A DNA stretch of 64,000 bases, from positions 155,418 to 219,417 of the forward strand of contig CAJNDS010000128.1 of the NCBI GenBank assembly GCA_905221605.1, given 5' to 3'. The position numbers were made by a program, and so were the translations under genes. Numbering within the stretch: the stretch's first letter is position 1; each line of letters begins with the position of its first letter. The notes under the pieces were generated by a model. That model was not told the DNA's origin. It saw only the letters and a list, made by a program, of their open reading frames with translations, and did not search any database. Below are positions 23,860 through 35,800 of this stretch, in pieces. The stretch is from Symbiodinium natans. Its lineage: Eukaryota; Sar; Dinophyceae; Suessiales; Symbiodiniaceae.

Positions 23860-24374
23860 GTTAATGCACAGGCCGTTGTTGCCGCAAGAAAACTCCGAGA
23901 AGCCCTTGAATCACGCTATTCGACACGTGCTACGTGAGGAGACTTTGAGCTTGCTTTGGAAGCAGCTGCGCATGGCGGCTCGTCATAGATGCGCGTGTAC
24001 CGATCTGCAGCTTTGCAGCTCTGCAGTCCCCATCCCCTGACTGCGCGATACTGTGCGCGTGTGCCAAGCACACAGAAAATGGAGAGCTCCACGTGGACGC
24101 TGCCTTCGCTGCTGAGTCTGATGTCGCTCTCCCCTTGCGCAGGCCTGATCACATTTTCCTGCCCACCTGGGCAACAGTGGACACCATCTTTGCGTAGCTG
24201 TGTGCTGTACACCGGTGGGATTGCCGGCAACTGCCTTGTGGTCACCCCCTTGTGCGCACTGAGCTTCTCGAGGTGAAGCTCCTTCTGCGCATTGCGGGGA
24301 TTGCAGCAGCCCCAGTTTCGAAACGCTTCGTGCCGCTGTTGGGCCAGTTGCAGATGCCATCTATCTCCGTCCAC
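23860..24374 (+). CDS. Probable exons of an unrecognised protein
   Basis: Coding-like segments in different frames: about 23866-23930 (VVAARKLREALESRYS), 23942-23985 (FELALEAAAHGGS), about 24050-24190 (HVDAAFAAESDVALPLRRP, then HIFLPTWATVDTIF) and about 24262-24380 (LLEVKLLLRIAGIAAAPV, ending in a TAG). The last two could be joined by a GC-AG intron (about 24191-24261). Composition and frame changes fit spliced exons on the + strand. The long frames on the opposite strand are shadows. No function can be proposed. Confidence 0.35.
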
Positions 24375-24407
24375 CCATACTAGTGGCGCTGGCTAGTACT
24401 GGTACCA

Positions 24408-24822
24408 ATAGCGCACGCACACACGCACGCAGGCACTCACGCGCACCCACACACAAGCACAGGCACAAGCACAAGCCCAAGCGCAAGCGCAAGCGCAAGC
24501 GCAAGCCCAAGAACAAGCCCAAGCCCAAGCCCAAGCGCCCGCGCGCCCCCGTGCCCCCGCGCCCCCCCGTGCCCCCGCGCCCCCCCGTGCCCCCGCGCCC
24601 CGCCTCCGCGCCCCCCGCGCCCCCCGCGCCCCCGCGCCCCCGCGCCCCACGGCCCGCGCTCCCCCGCGGGCCCGCGCGCCCACCGCGCGCCCACACGCCC
24701 ACACGCGCACGCGCACGCGCCCGCGCACGCGCGCACGCGCACACGCGCCCGGCCACAGCACTCGCACCTCCCACACGCACCACCCACCCACCCACCCATG
24801 CACACACACACACACACACATG
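24408..24822 (+). repeat. Compound C/A/G-rich simple repeat
   Basis: (CA)n-rich ends enclose a CAAGCC/CAAGCG 6-mer array (about 24460-24535), a CCCCCGCGC-type tract (about 24535-24690) and a CGCACGCGCC tract up to 24750. The + strand is C-rich and the - strand therefore carries many short G runs. The Lys/Pro- and Gly/Arg-rich frames are artefacts. Confidence 0.9.
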
Positions 24823-25275
24823 ATCTGATGGGATGTTGACTTCCCTTCAGGCGCTGCCGAGATGGTGGTCCGAAATGCTACGGCCATGCCAGAGGCCGCC
24901 CGATTGCAAAGCAGTGCAATGCTGAACCACAGCACCACTTAGACTTGTGTTGAACGGAACCTGAGCAGATGTGCACTTTCGGACGCAGCCAAGGTACCAA
25001 TGACTCTGAGCAAAGTAGTTCAGGCTGAGATTGAGGATGAAACGAGCCTGAGTAGCAATGTGACCCAAACAACCCAACATCCGCGTCCTGCCCAAAAGTT
25101 TAATGCCAGCTCAGCTTCATACTGTGTTTGATCGAAGTACAGTATGGAGAGCTACGATGAGTCCACCCTACCCCAGGCGTAAGCACTGAAATCAATGCCC
25201 GGACTCCTGAGCCCTCAACAGGGCTTGGGAGCCTTCCGCCGAAAAAGGGTTCTTACTGAGCTTACTGAAGCACAG
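24823..25275 (+). other. Spacer before the ubiquitin-like cluster
   Basis: No exon or repeat recognised. It may contain the promoter and first exon of the gene that follows, whose first visible exon begins in mid-codon at 25276. Confidence 0.3.
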
Positions 25276-25690
25276 GATCCGTGTCGCCGTGCTCATGGTG
25301 TCTGGCCGGGCACTCGTTGTGGAGGCAAACCTCCATCAGTGGTACCAGCACCCAGAAGTTGTGAGAAGCCGTGTGCCTTTTTGGTGCAATTGCAGCATGC
25401 ACTTACCTGAGTGCAGGCTCGAACTTTGCAAACTGTCGCAGAACTCAAGAGCGAGATCCAGACCAAAGAGAGCATTCCGATCCAAGAGCAGTCGCTGATC
25501 TACCAAAATGAGACCTGCACTCAGAGCTACAGCTGGTTAGATGGTTAGCAACTTCCCAGAAATTATTGCTTCAGTGTTTCCCTCAATCTGAGATTGTTTC
25601 GCGCACAGCTCTCCAAGGCCTCTCCAGAATGCCCGGAAGCTGCACGAGTACGGGATCCGCTATGACACTTTTGTTTTGCATTTCTGGGCG
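25276..25690 (+). CDS. Ubiquitin-like domain A of a tandem cluster, 3 exons
   Basis: Exon 25276-25324 (IRVAVLMVSGRALVVE) is joined across a 92-nt GC-AG intron (25325-25416) to 25417 to about 25511 (ARTLQTVAELKSEIQTKE, then SIPIQEQSLIYQNE). A third exon from 25618 to about 25690 reads PLQNARKLHEYGIRYDTFVL. These align in order with strands 1-2, helix 1 and the [19 protein letters not shown] segment of ubiquitin. The ubiquitin C-terminal LRLRGG is replaced by HFWAPL. The first exon starts in phase 1, so an upstream exon is required. A CT-rich tract (25697-25752) follows and may be the pyrimidine tract of an intron leading to domain B. Confidence 0.75.
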
Positions 25691-25799
25691 CCGCTTGTTT
25701 CTTCTCGCTCTCCCTCTCTCCCTCTCTCTCCATTCTCTCTCCCATTCTGTCTCCTTTGGAACTGAGGACTCATGCGTCAGCCTAGTGCGAGTTCAACCG

Positions 25800-26428
25800 A
25801 TGGAGTTGAAGATCATGACTGCGCGGGCGAAGTGGAACATCCGAGTGCAGCCGCAGGCATTTTTGGGAAGTGACTGAGCCTCCCTGCTGCTATCGTATGC
25901 CGAGAGCACGACAGCCATGGTTGCATCCCGTTCATCAACAACGCACAAGCGAACTTGCTATAGCACCAACCACACCTACGAATGAGAGCGTAGGTCAGAG
26001 TGGCACGAGTCTTGTAGCCGCGTTCCCAGCAATTGGCGAGGATACCGTGGCCGAAATCAAATCTTTCGTCAATGAAAAGATGTCGATCCCATTTGAGCAG
26101 ATGCTCTTTGTTTGCAAAGGCCCGGGGAGCTGGTCACAGCAGGGAGGTTGCCTCTAGTGCCCCAAAGAGTTCAGGCATGTTCAGGCCTAATTCGGAGCAA
26201 TGTCAGGCAAGCCTCTGGAAGATGGCCGGCCCCTCTCAGAGATGGGAGTCGAGACAGGAGATCAGGCGCTGTCGCCATGCGTCACGCCATGTCATCACGC
26301 CATGTCACGCCGCTCTCACAAGCCTCGAGAACCCGTCTGAAAAGGTGGCGATGATCTTGCGGCTCAAGGGCTGCGGCCAGTTCATCGTGGAAACCGATGC
26401 TGGCATCATGGCTTCGATCAAGTGCTGA
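25800..26428 (+). CDS. Ubiquitin-like domain B, ends at a stop codon
   Basis: The first exon starts at or before ATG 25800 (MELKIMTARAKWNIRVQ). Next is 26041-26119 (DTVAEIKSFVNEKMSIPFEQ, then MLFVCK), a GC-AG intron 26120-26206 and exon 26207-26265 (GKPLEDGRPLSEMGVETGDQ). After the GC-AG intron 26266-26344 the last exon 26345-26428 reads VAMILRLKGCGQF and continues to TGA at 26426. KPLEDGRPL and ILRLKG align with KQLEDGRTL and LVLRLRGG of ubiquitin, so the fold is nearly complete. The C terminus is extended by about 17 residues past LRLKG, so a processed Gly-Gly end is not evident. The junction between about 25850 and 26041 is unresolved. Confidence 0.8.
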
Positions 26429-26471
26429 GCCGACTTTCAAGTGTTGTTCAGTGCTATGCTATAGTCGGGGT

Positions 26472-26950
26472 ATGGTGCCAATGGTGCTCATAGAGATTGT
26501 TGTGCGGGGCAGCCTCATGCGAGGAACGTCGTTTCGTGTGGATGGTGCATGCGCTGACAAGACGATTGCTGACGTTAAGACCGCTATCCGCGACAGAACA
26601 GGCGGGCGCCAAGCGCAAGCCATAGCCAGAGCCATGGTCACCATAGCAGATCACAGCAGCCCTAGCAGCGATGGGGAGATTGTTGAAGTACCATTCATCC
26701 TTTGTAAACAAAATATGCGGAGTGTACTGTTGCTGTCCTTCGGGTAAGTGACGTGAGTGCATCATGTGCACTTCTGGAGAGCAGAGGTGCTTTCGAAGTG
26801 TTTGCTTTGCTGAGAATCTGTGCAATGATTGCAGGCATGGCTCCTGCTGAACAGCAGTTGACCTTCAGAAAGCAGGTGCTGGAGGACGCACAGACTCTGG
26901 AATACTATGGCATCAAGCGGGCGGCCTGGATGAAAGCTAGTCGCACCCTG
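26472..26950 (+). CDS. Ubiquitin-like domain C
   Basis: Exon 1 has ATG codons at 26472 and 26481 (MVLIEIVVRGSLMRG, then ADKTIADVKTAIRDRTG) and ends at 26601. A 233-nt GC-AG intron (26602-26834) with CAGGC at both ends leads to exon 2 from 26835 (MAPAEQQLTFRKQVLEDAQT, then LEYYGIK). The latter aligns closely with [28 protein letters not shown] of ubiquitin. The end past about 26930 is not resolved. Only 43 bases separate the stop of domain B from the first ATG, so the cluster is either one multi-domain protein whose exon joins were misread, or very tightly packed tandem genes. Confidence 0.78.
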
Positions 26951-29900
26951 TGCGAAGCCTCCGAGTTCAAAGCACCATCTCAAGCACAAGGGTGCTGTCC
27001 CAAAAATAGCAGGATCAACCCAAGCGGCGCGCTGCCAGCCGCATAGTTGCATGATGTTACATGTGGACCCTAACCGAGGAATGCAAGATTCAGCTGGCCC
27101 GTCAGCAGCCGCAGGTGAGCTCAAATGGCACAGTTGTGTCAAGCCTGCTAAGCCACGAGCAGTAGCTTATGTTTGTTGCGAAAATTGCAAGATGTATCTT
27201 CTCGCCATGGCATTGAGGACGGCTTCCGTGAACGTTGCTGCCTCTGCTGCTGAGAGGCACCGAGCAACTTGACAGCCAAGGGACTGCTGCTGCAGGCAGG
27301 CTATCAAAACACTGTACAGAACTTTGTCTGCAAAGTGCAGACCCGCTTGTTGGCTGTGCTGGTGGCACTTGGGGAATGCCCTGCAGCAGTTTTAAGACAT
27401 TGCTGTAACATCGTTGTGCCTTCAGTGGTTTGAGCGCTGCCAATAGGTTTCGGCGAGACTAAGCTTAGGGTAGATGACCAATGCACCTTGCAATTACAAA
27501 AGCGTCGATCCGAGCCGCCTTCACACAAGAGAGGGCGAGCAAATCGTCGTGGGTCGTTGACCCTTGCTACACTTACAGAGGGATGGCTTTGAGATATTCC
27601 GGGATGCTGCATTTTGTTTAAGGTTCAGAAGGCTCAGGCTTCAACCTTGCCGGGCCTTGAGCCGTCGAAGAGCAAAGCGGGAACGATCAAGTCGTCTTCA
27701 CGCTTTGCTCGGAACAAAGCTCGTGACCAGTACGCAGTACTGTAAAGCGCAATGCACTCTGCCATAGCATTCCAGTCGAGGCTCAAATTTACTGGCCACG
27801 AGTGCTCCCCCTATAAGAGCTGCTGCCATGAATTTGCGCTTCTGCCAGGCGCTGCAACTTGCGTTGCTGTTCCGCATGTCCGACTGAGTACACAGGAGAG
27901 CGGTGCCCGCTGCGAAAGAGAAGTGCTCAAAACAGCTGCCATCATGAGGGAGTCAGGAGGACCCGCACACTGCTGCAAATCTACAGCACGCTCTAGCACG
28001 CCAATGTACATTTCGAAGTGCATCCAGCCAGTCATTTGTCTTTAACATCTTGCTGTTATGCCTGCAATGCCTCCTGCTGCTTTCAATCTTCAAGGTGTTA
28101 AATATATCAGGACACATGGCAACCTCAAGAATAAGAAGGTAATGGCGCAGCAAGCAACGGATGAAGCACTGGAAGCAGGATCGCGTATGGTAGAATTTCA
28201 TACCGCCAATGATGCCAAGCTGGCATGGCAAGCAATGCAATGCTCGCAGAACTTCCGAAGCTTAGAGACAAGAAACATTCCAAGGAGCACAGCATCGTGC
28301 CATGCAAGGGAACGCAGACGCCGAGTACACCTACGATTGGCGGTCTACTTGGGGGCCCGAGTCGTGCCCTCGACCGCCGCCCAAAACGGGTGTAGCTGAT
28401 GTTCACGTATTGACGCTTTGATCCATCCTGAGTCGAGTGAATAAGGCCGAGCGCAGGGTTCGACGTTTCTTTTTGATTTGGTTTATACAATATGGTCAGG
28501 ACACCCCCCCCGCCTGCCTCCCCCTACCCTGTTTAAGGCCCTCGCAATCTGATCCAGAGGAAGCCTCAAGCGCCTAAGACTCAACACCAAGACATGCAAG
28601 ATGACTCCTCAAACACTCCATACAATCATCGCGCTACTGGTCGAATGCCATGGGGCCTTGAGGTCTGAGAAGGCCAAAGCTCTGAGAGTTGTTGTTGGGA
28701 CTTCGCGACGCTGCCTTTCTGAAGCCGAACAGAGCTTCAAGAACAACATATGACGAAAGCTAGCTCCTTGGATGTTGGGGGAGTTTTTGTTTGCGACCTT
28801 CTTGTCTTGGGGAAAAAACGACTGAGGGGATGATGGACATCTTGCCTAACATCTCGAGGGATTCACTGGGGAGGGTGCCTGAGATATGAGGGGGAAGTCA
28901 CTGCACGCAGTGTTCCTGACAACGGGCCCCCTCCCCGGCTGACCTTTACCCACCCCGCCCTACCTAAGCGCCTGCAGCTTCTGATAACATACTGCAATGC
29001 CCAACGCCCAAACTCCGCCAAGTCTGAGCCTGAAAGTCTCAATCCTGTAAAGCATCAGCTGCTCAGAATGGCTTCTCTGGCCGATCGGGACACAGCCACG
29101 TGGGTGCGAATAATGGCCGTAGTTTGTGTTTTTGCGTCCGACTTTAGCCGACAGAAGGCGGACGAACAAATTGGCTGGGCCAAAATACAAAAGCGACTGC
29201 CAGACCCTGTGCCCGGAGACAAGCCGCTGGCCCGCAAGCGTCGAACAACCTGGTCAAGCCTCTGGCCTGCTTTTTTGTCTACCAACATGTCCGACCATCA
29301 GCCAACCACTAAGTTGGCAGGGCCATTCACAAGGAACAAAACAACGACTTCAACCACATCCCAGCTTTCATTTAAATGCCAGGCCCGTTTTGAGACCTCC
29401 TCACAGACCCTCGACCGCCAAATAAAAACCACAAGAGATGCTTTCAGCTGCAACCAGCCTCGGAGTAGCAACAAAAGCTCAGAATGGAAAATTGTAGGTA
29501 TATGGGTCGGCGGCACTAGTTCTAGGTTCATGTGTATATATATATATATGTGTCTTGTAAGTCCTGGCTGTAAATAAAGTGTGCATATTGGACTGCAAGT
29601 TGTGTCCACATGCGTTTTGCAGCGGATGTGCGAAGCGCCGGAACTTGAGTTCTCGTCCTTGCCTTCACATATGTAACGTTGTACTCGCATCCTTTACTCC
29701 TTCAATACTCCTTCCTTATTCAGCTCCTTACAACACTCTTTAGCAAATGAGTACTCAAACGACTCAAGCCCCAAAAGAGAGAAAGGTCCCGGCGGCGCTC
29801 GGAGCCTCGGCGCTCGGAGCCGCCGGGCGACTGGCGGAGCCCGTCACCAGGCAGCGAGCCCAGAGGTTGCGAGCAGAGAAGGAAAACACACAACAAGAGA

Positions 29901-32866
29901 AGGACACAAAGGGAAGTGTGTTCCGTGCTGTTGAACTGTTGCATATTTGGATGTCACTGGATGTCACTTCTTGAATCCACAAAAGGCATCTTAGTGTAAG
30001 ACGGCGAGGCACAGTGTAGCACAGTGTAGCACAGTGCGGAGCCTCAGGTCACCGAGATGCTCGGGACACCTCCACTGGGCTGATCCCGGTCTTGGGCTCA
30101 TGTGGGCCCCCAGTTAGACATCTGCTCCGTTAAGTGTCAATGACTCATGGAAATTTAGAATCAAGCTGAAGTTGGGGATGACTCTGCACGTCAGATGTTT
30201 TCTTGGGGGCATACTGTCAGAGCAAGCCTGCGAGTCAGTACATGAAGCTTAGACGGACTACGGCGATGACCACTACGTAGCCGCCAACGTGAAGATTGCC
30301 TCCCACCCAGGAGCATGCGTGAACACATGTCTGAGTCAGCGAAGTTGCTTTGTCGGTCCCCATTGGGGTGCTAATGTTGTGAGTTGAGGAAGGCGTAAAG
30401 AGAACTAGATCGCTGGCCCTTAGACGCCCATGCGGGCCCGGACGCTCTTGCTTGGGCCATTTTGGCCCCGCGCGCGTTTCAAATCGCGACCGATGAGCCA
30501 TTTGAGCCAAGAGCTGTCCCAATCATAGCATGCTTTTAGCCAGGCAGCGGGTGTCAAATCGTGCTCCCAAGCCTGAGTCCCGTGCACGTTCCGTACTCGA
30601 AATCGTGCTCCTCAGCCCTAGGTGCCCTTTTTCACTGATGTGAGTCGAGGCTTTCGCATCGCTGTGTGTCGCGAAACAGGGTCTTTTTTTGCATTTTGGG
30701 GGCTCTCGGATGCGTTCTAAAAAGTGAACTGCTTGTGAATTGAGTGTGAACTGCGTGTGAACGTGTGAAAGGAGTGAACTGTCCTTCGCTCTTGGGGGCC
30801 CCTGGGGGCTTGGACTGCTCTTGGAGAATGGGGTCTCGTGACGTCTTGGAATTGAAGTGCTTGTGGAGGTCATCTTGAATTGCCCATTCGGAATGGCCTC
30901 CGCATGCCTTGGCAGTTCTATTCGGGGTTTGAAGCGATATGAAGCGGTCTTACACTGTTCGGTGTCTACGCCGGCATAGTTGAACCCGATAATCAATCCT
31001 GGAACGGAGCGAGATAGCGAGACTCCAAAATCGAGCGTTGCAGGACACTACATGAACCATGAAGCAAGCCATCTCATCAACCCGTTGCTGCAGCCTCGGC
31101 ACATGCACGTTCTCTCGCGTTCTCCAGTCATGCCACAGGTGCTGCTGTGCAGTGTGATCCGTGACTGCTCTGCTGTGCCTTGTCCGGAGGTCGGTCGAAT
31201 ACTGGGCATCCCTGCCAGGACAGGTTCGTGACCAGGTGCATCATGATGTGACATTGTCAGTTTGGGAGAGGGGGACCCACGAGAACCCAGCACCGGGTAC
31301 CGCCGGAGGCCCCACAAATCCCCAGAACAACTGAGAGTAAGCCAGGCGCATGTCACCGCGCTGAACCCAACGTGTGTGTTTAAGTCATGTTGAGTTGGAA
31401 GGCAGTAGCCGTTTTTTGTCAGGCCTTTGCCTTTGAGTTTGAGCAGGGTCACGTTCTCGCTGCCGTGGAATGGAAGGACCCTCCAGCTTGTTCCGTGCAA
31501 CGACATGTCTGTCAACCAAAAGTAACAAGAATTTCAGCAAGTACAGTGGCTCGGCGTTGGGCCACTTGAGACTGAAGCTCGAATCATCTAACATGGACCT
31601 GGAGTGCAGGACAGAGGTGACGGAATGGGCGTGCATCGACGCTGGGATGCAGTCAGAACCTAGAAGAGGGCACAATGTGATGCTCCGCATGTCGATCTAT
31701 GCTGAACGCGACATGTGCATAGAGGTAGTTCTCTAATAATTATTAGGGTCCCGTCGTCGGCGTGAGCAGACGTCAAACGGGTACCCTGCAAGTCTCGTGT
31801 CAAGGCCTTTCGCTGGAAGCGAAGGCTGGAAGCATTGCCTTTTGCGTTGCCTTGCGCTAGCAGCACTGGGAGCACTAGCAGCACTAGCACTCGAGTCTGT
31901 GAAGCAAGGGAAGAGTAAAGCACTGGAGCTTTGTAAATCTTGGCGGCTGTTGTCATGCCTTACATCGACAGGTTAATGGGGAGTGGCAGAAACTTTCTAC
32001 CTGGGAAGCCGCCAAGAAGCCGGTTTGGCAGGCCACCCCGGACTCGCCCAAGACTCCAATGACTCATGACTCTAGTGTTGACCCAGGAATGCCATGCGCA
32101 GTGGCCCTCTGCCTGCTTTTCATTGCTGCACGAGGTTCACAAGATGACCATGTCCATACGGAGTAGCCTTTGGCGGCTCACGCATCCTGGCTTATGGACT
32201 TCTGGATACTTTGGTCTGAAAGGTCGTTCAACTTCAACAAATCTCGAAGCCCAAGGAAGACCCATCCCAGGGATCTCCCAACAGAGGTTCCTCCAGAACC
32301 ACGGAGATGAGAACCATCTTGTCGTTCAAGCTGTGAGGCCTGGGACATCCTGGGACTTTTGCATCGCTGATTTCAATATTTGTCAATCTTTGACAAGCTT
32401 CCACACATAGACCATAGAATAATGGAATCTGCTGCGTTGGATACATCCAAGAAGAAGACTTGCTGGGATTGCCCATCAAAGTACATGTGCTTGTAGAAAA
32501 TCCAAAAAAGGCTTATATGCGTCTTGCAACCCATTTGCCTGCACATCCTGTAGTACTCAACATCAGGTTAAAATTCTCGCGTCAGAGCTAAGCCTCCTGC
32601 GCGTCCCAGGAAACCCAGAGAGCAGGTCTTTCGCATTCAGTCTTTCGTGGTCTTGCTGTTTTCCTTCTAACAGTTGCAGTGCCACATTTGCTTGCTAGAT
32701 GTAAAACTCTGTGAGGTTTGTCATCAAGCTGCAGAAGACGGAACCAGCACACAATGCCTCAGCCTCTGCATATGCACCCGAGAAGTAGTAGATGCTGTTT
32801 ACGAGGTTCGGCAGTCGGCGAAACCGTAGCATGTGCAGAGTGTGCATACGGTAGTTGTCGTTTCAG
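26951..32866 (+). other. About 5.9 kb without a conf­irmed gene
   Basis: No protein family was recognised. ATG-initiated frames at 28058-28399, 29068-29577 (169 codons, with a (TA)n run near its end at 29537-29550) and 29747-29974 (75 codons, basic) are possible small genes but lack support from motifs or codon use. A C-rich run is at 28502-28530. 30000-31380 and 31750-32850 show nothing clear. A frame at 31530-31736 (LGHLRLKLESSNMDLECR) looks coding and could be a 5' exon of the BTB gene. A short palindrome CTAATAATTATTAG lies at 31733-31746. Confidence 0.3.
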
Positions 32867-35800
32867 GTGGGCTATCCGCAAAAGATCACCAGGCAAATCT
32901 GGGGCGACCGCAGATTCACCGATGTGGAGGTCTGACGGTGCGAGGAGTTCCAAAGAAGTTCCAACATTTCCTCCCTTTGTGCCAATGTGCTTCGTAAATC
33001 TCAGCAGTAGAGAAGGCTTCTGTGGTACAAGGACTTGGTTAGGTGAGGGAAGTCATGTCCTGCAGCCGGACAGCGGCACTCAGTGACTCCCAGCAAGTCA
33101 CTCTGGGTCTGAAGTGTAGTTCTGAGACTTGTTCAGGTCATCTGCGGCGAGCAGCACTTTCCGGTGCACCGTGCCGGAGCCTTGAGAAGGAGAACCCGCT
33201 AAAAATCCCGCGGCCCTGGAGCATCACCTGGAGCATCCTGGAGCATCCAAGAAACCACAAGGGTCACGGGATGGAAATCGGCGAGAAAAGTTACTTCTGC
33301 AAGAAGTTGCTGTCCTAGAAAAGTTGCTTTTCGAGAAAAGCATCTACATGCCCGCGTGCGCAACTACGCGAGAAAAGTGACTTTCTGCAAGAAGTTGCTT
33401 TTCGAGAAAGTTGCTTTTCAGACATACTGCATGCGCAACGCCGTGCGCCGCGAGAAAAGCAACTTTCGACAAAAGCGGGTTTCTTAAACAGTGGCTTTTC
33501 GAGAAATGTCTTTTCTATCTTTTCTAAGAAGCCTCGCATGCAACGCTGCGAGAGAACGTCTTTTCGAGCAGGCCGCGCGCACAAGCAACGCTGCAACCTA
33601 CTTTTCGGCAAAAACATGTTTTTTGAAAAAGTCAATGGCTTTTCGAAGGAGAGACAAAGGCTGAGGCGAACTGCAGAACGTCCTAAGCGCCTTGAATCAC
33701 AGGCACCGACACAACCAAAACAGACGCCCTAGGAAGGAAGTTCGGATTCGATAGGGGTGGCAGTGCACAGCAGTGCCGGCACCCGCAAAATCCCAAAACA
33801 AGGTCGTGCAATCCGGATGCTATGAGTGACCAATTGGCGCACATACTTAGCCCCGATGAAAGCTCTAGCCCTGGAAAGTTCCAGCTATGGCAGCCTCCTG
33901 CCTCCCAATGCTTTAAATGCTGGTACGTTCAATACTCCAGTCGGCCTCCCGAACGGCTTGCTACCCAAGGGGTTTCAGGAAGGTATATGGGACTACCTTG
34001 AGAACTACTCGAGGAGCATTGTTGGGGTGCCATGTGGCAAGTGGCAAGGCTGTACTTGCAGCTGCCTCGACAGTCTTCGCTGCGATGCTCGGATCAGAGA
34101 TGAAAGAAAGTCGAGCCTTCGCCTGAGAGAGATGCTGCGGTGGCCTGTTTGCTCACGGTTTCTCATTATTGCCCCCTTGTCTGTACAGCTGATATCAGAT
34201 TAGTTTCCCTGCAGCCGGGATGCGTTGGGATTAGCAGGAAGACACTGGAAGACCCACAGAATCCCACAGATATTCAGTGAAAAACACAAGCAGAGATCCA
34301 ACACTGCTCAGGCCCGTGAGATATTCATACCCGACACGGACGAGGAAGTTGCTTAGCTGCATGATGCCACGCTTGAAGTTCAAGGTGGATTTATTGCTTG
34401 TTGGGAAATGTGGAATGTTTCTTTGTGTCTCTTTGTCTTCTTGTTCTTGCAATCTCTGCAAACCTCTGCATCCGCTGCCCAAGTCTGTCCAGCACATGCT
34501 CGAGTATATCTACACAGGCCAAGTGCTTCAGCCGTGCACTCGTGCAACTCGAGCGCGTGTTCAGCTTTTCGCCATGTGCATTCGCTTGACTTGCAAGCTA
34601 CTCCTGCCGTGCCTGATGCAGAATAAAGTGGTGTTGTGCGAGTTTCTCCTTGGTCCGAGTGCTGCACAGGCTGCGTTGCAGAGCGAGCCGGATGTGGCAT
34701 GGCACAGCACTTGGTCGTATGCAGGGATCAGGCACTAGTCTTGTTCTGGTTCCGTTTGCAATGGCTTTGCACGGAAGCTGAGGTGCAGTTAAGGCTCAAG
34801 TTTCATTGCGAGTTGGTTGCTGATGGGACACTCGCCGAAAGCATCGCACATGAAGCCAGCTGTCACTCTTTGTGGATTCATCGTTCTTCGGGTCAAACTC
34901 CGTCGTCCGGCATTCCGTCGCAGGAATCTTCCATGACCAGCGCATCTTGTAGGACTATTGCCAGTTGACAGTTGAGAGTACTGCAGGTCTAGAACATAGT
35001 CACACAGCACAATCCAAGCAAGTCAAAGCCGGCGGAAATCGCGAGCGGAAGAAGAACGATCACGACGATGTGGCATGATGTAGTTTGAACATGTTTGAGC
35101 GGCAGCTTCAGATCCCAGAGCATTGAAAAGACAACAGGGCGTGAAGAAACCGATGCGACTTTGCGACACTTAAGAGGATTGCGGTTACCAGTAGCTGGTA
35201 ATGTTGGACCCTCTTTAATGTGTAGGGCCCCCCCCCCCCCCCCCGTGAACAGTCGAGGCGTGGATAGGAGCCTGATTACACGGCCCCGGGGGCTTCTATG
35301 ATTTCAATAGGGAGGAGTTTAGATAGGTTTAAAAGGGGTAGCGATGCCCGGTTATCTTTTTTAAAGGCGCGCCACGTGGAATTTTCTTACGGCGCCCGGA
35401 CGAGTTGACTTTAAAGAGGACCCCGCAAACAGTCAGGGGGTCCTGAATAATTCGGCCAAATTGACTTTAAAGAGGAGGCCCCTACTAAACACGGTCCAAC
35501 ATTATCACAATCACTCTTGGCTCTTGTATTTGGCTGACAGCCTTGTGCCTCAGGTCGTGCTCGGCCACAAATACGATATTCCCGGCCTTGTCGAGTACGC
35601 AGCACCAGTCGCAACGGATGGCATGTTTTGGCGTACTAGGCCAAGGAAGTGTAAAGTCAGACTCTAGCATAGGCCAAGCTGCCTCTGTACTTGCAGCCGC
35701 TGCCTGGACCCATGCCTGGGCTTATTTGCCAGGCTCTTGGAAACATCAATCCAGAGAACTGCGTCAGCCAAGTCCGGATACTGCGCGCTCCTAGCTTACC

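Noticed and set aside
24361-24938. Gly/Arg-rich and Lys/Pro-rich frames
   Set aside because: Artefacts of the compound simple repeat 24408-24822.
31403-31423. 15/21 match to the spliced leader (CAGTAGCCGTTTTTTGTCAGG)
   Set aside because: Mismatches fall in the conserved core, and there is no ORF of note downstream.
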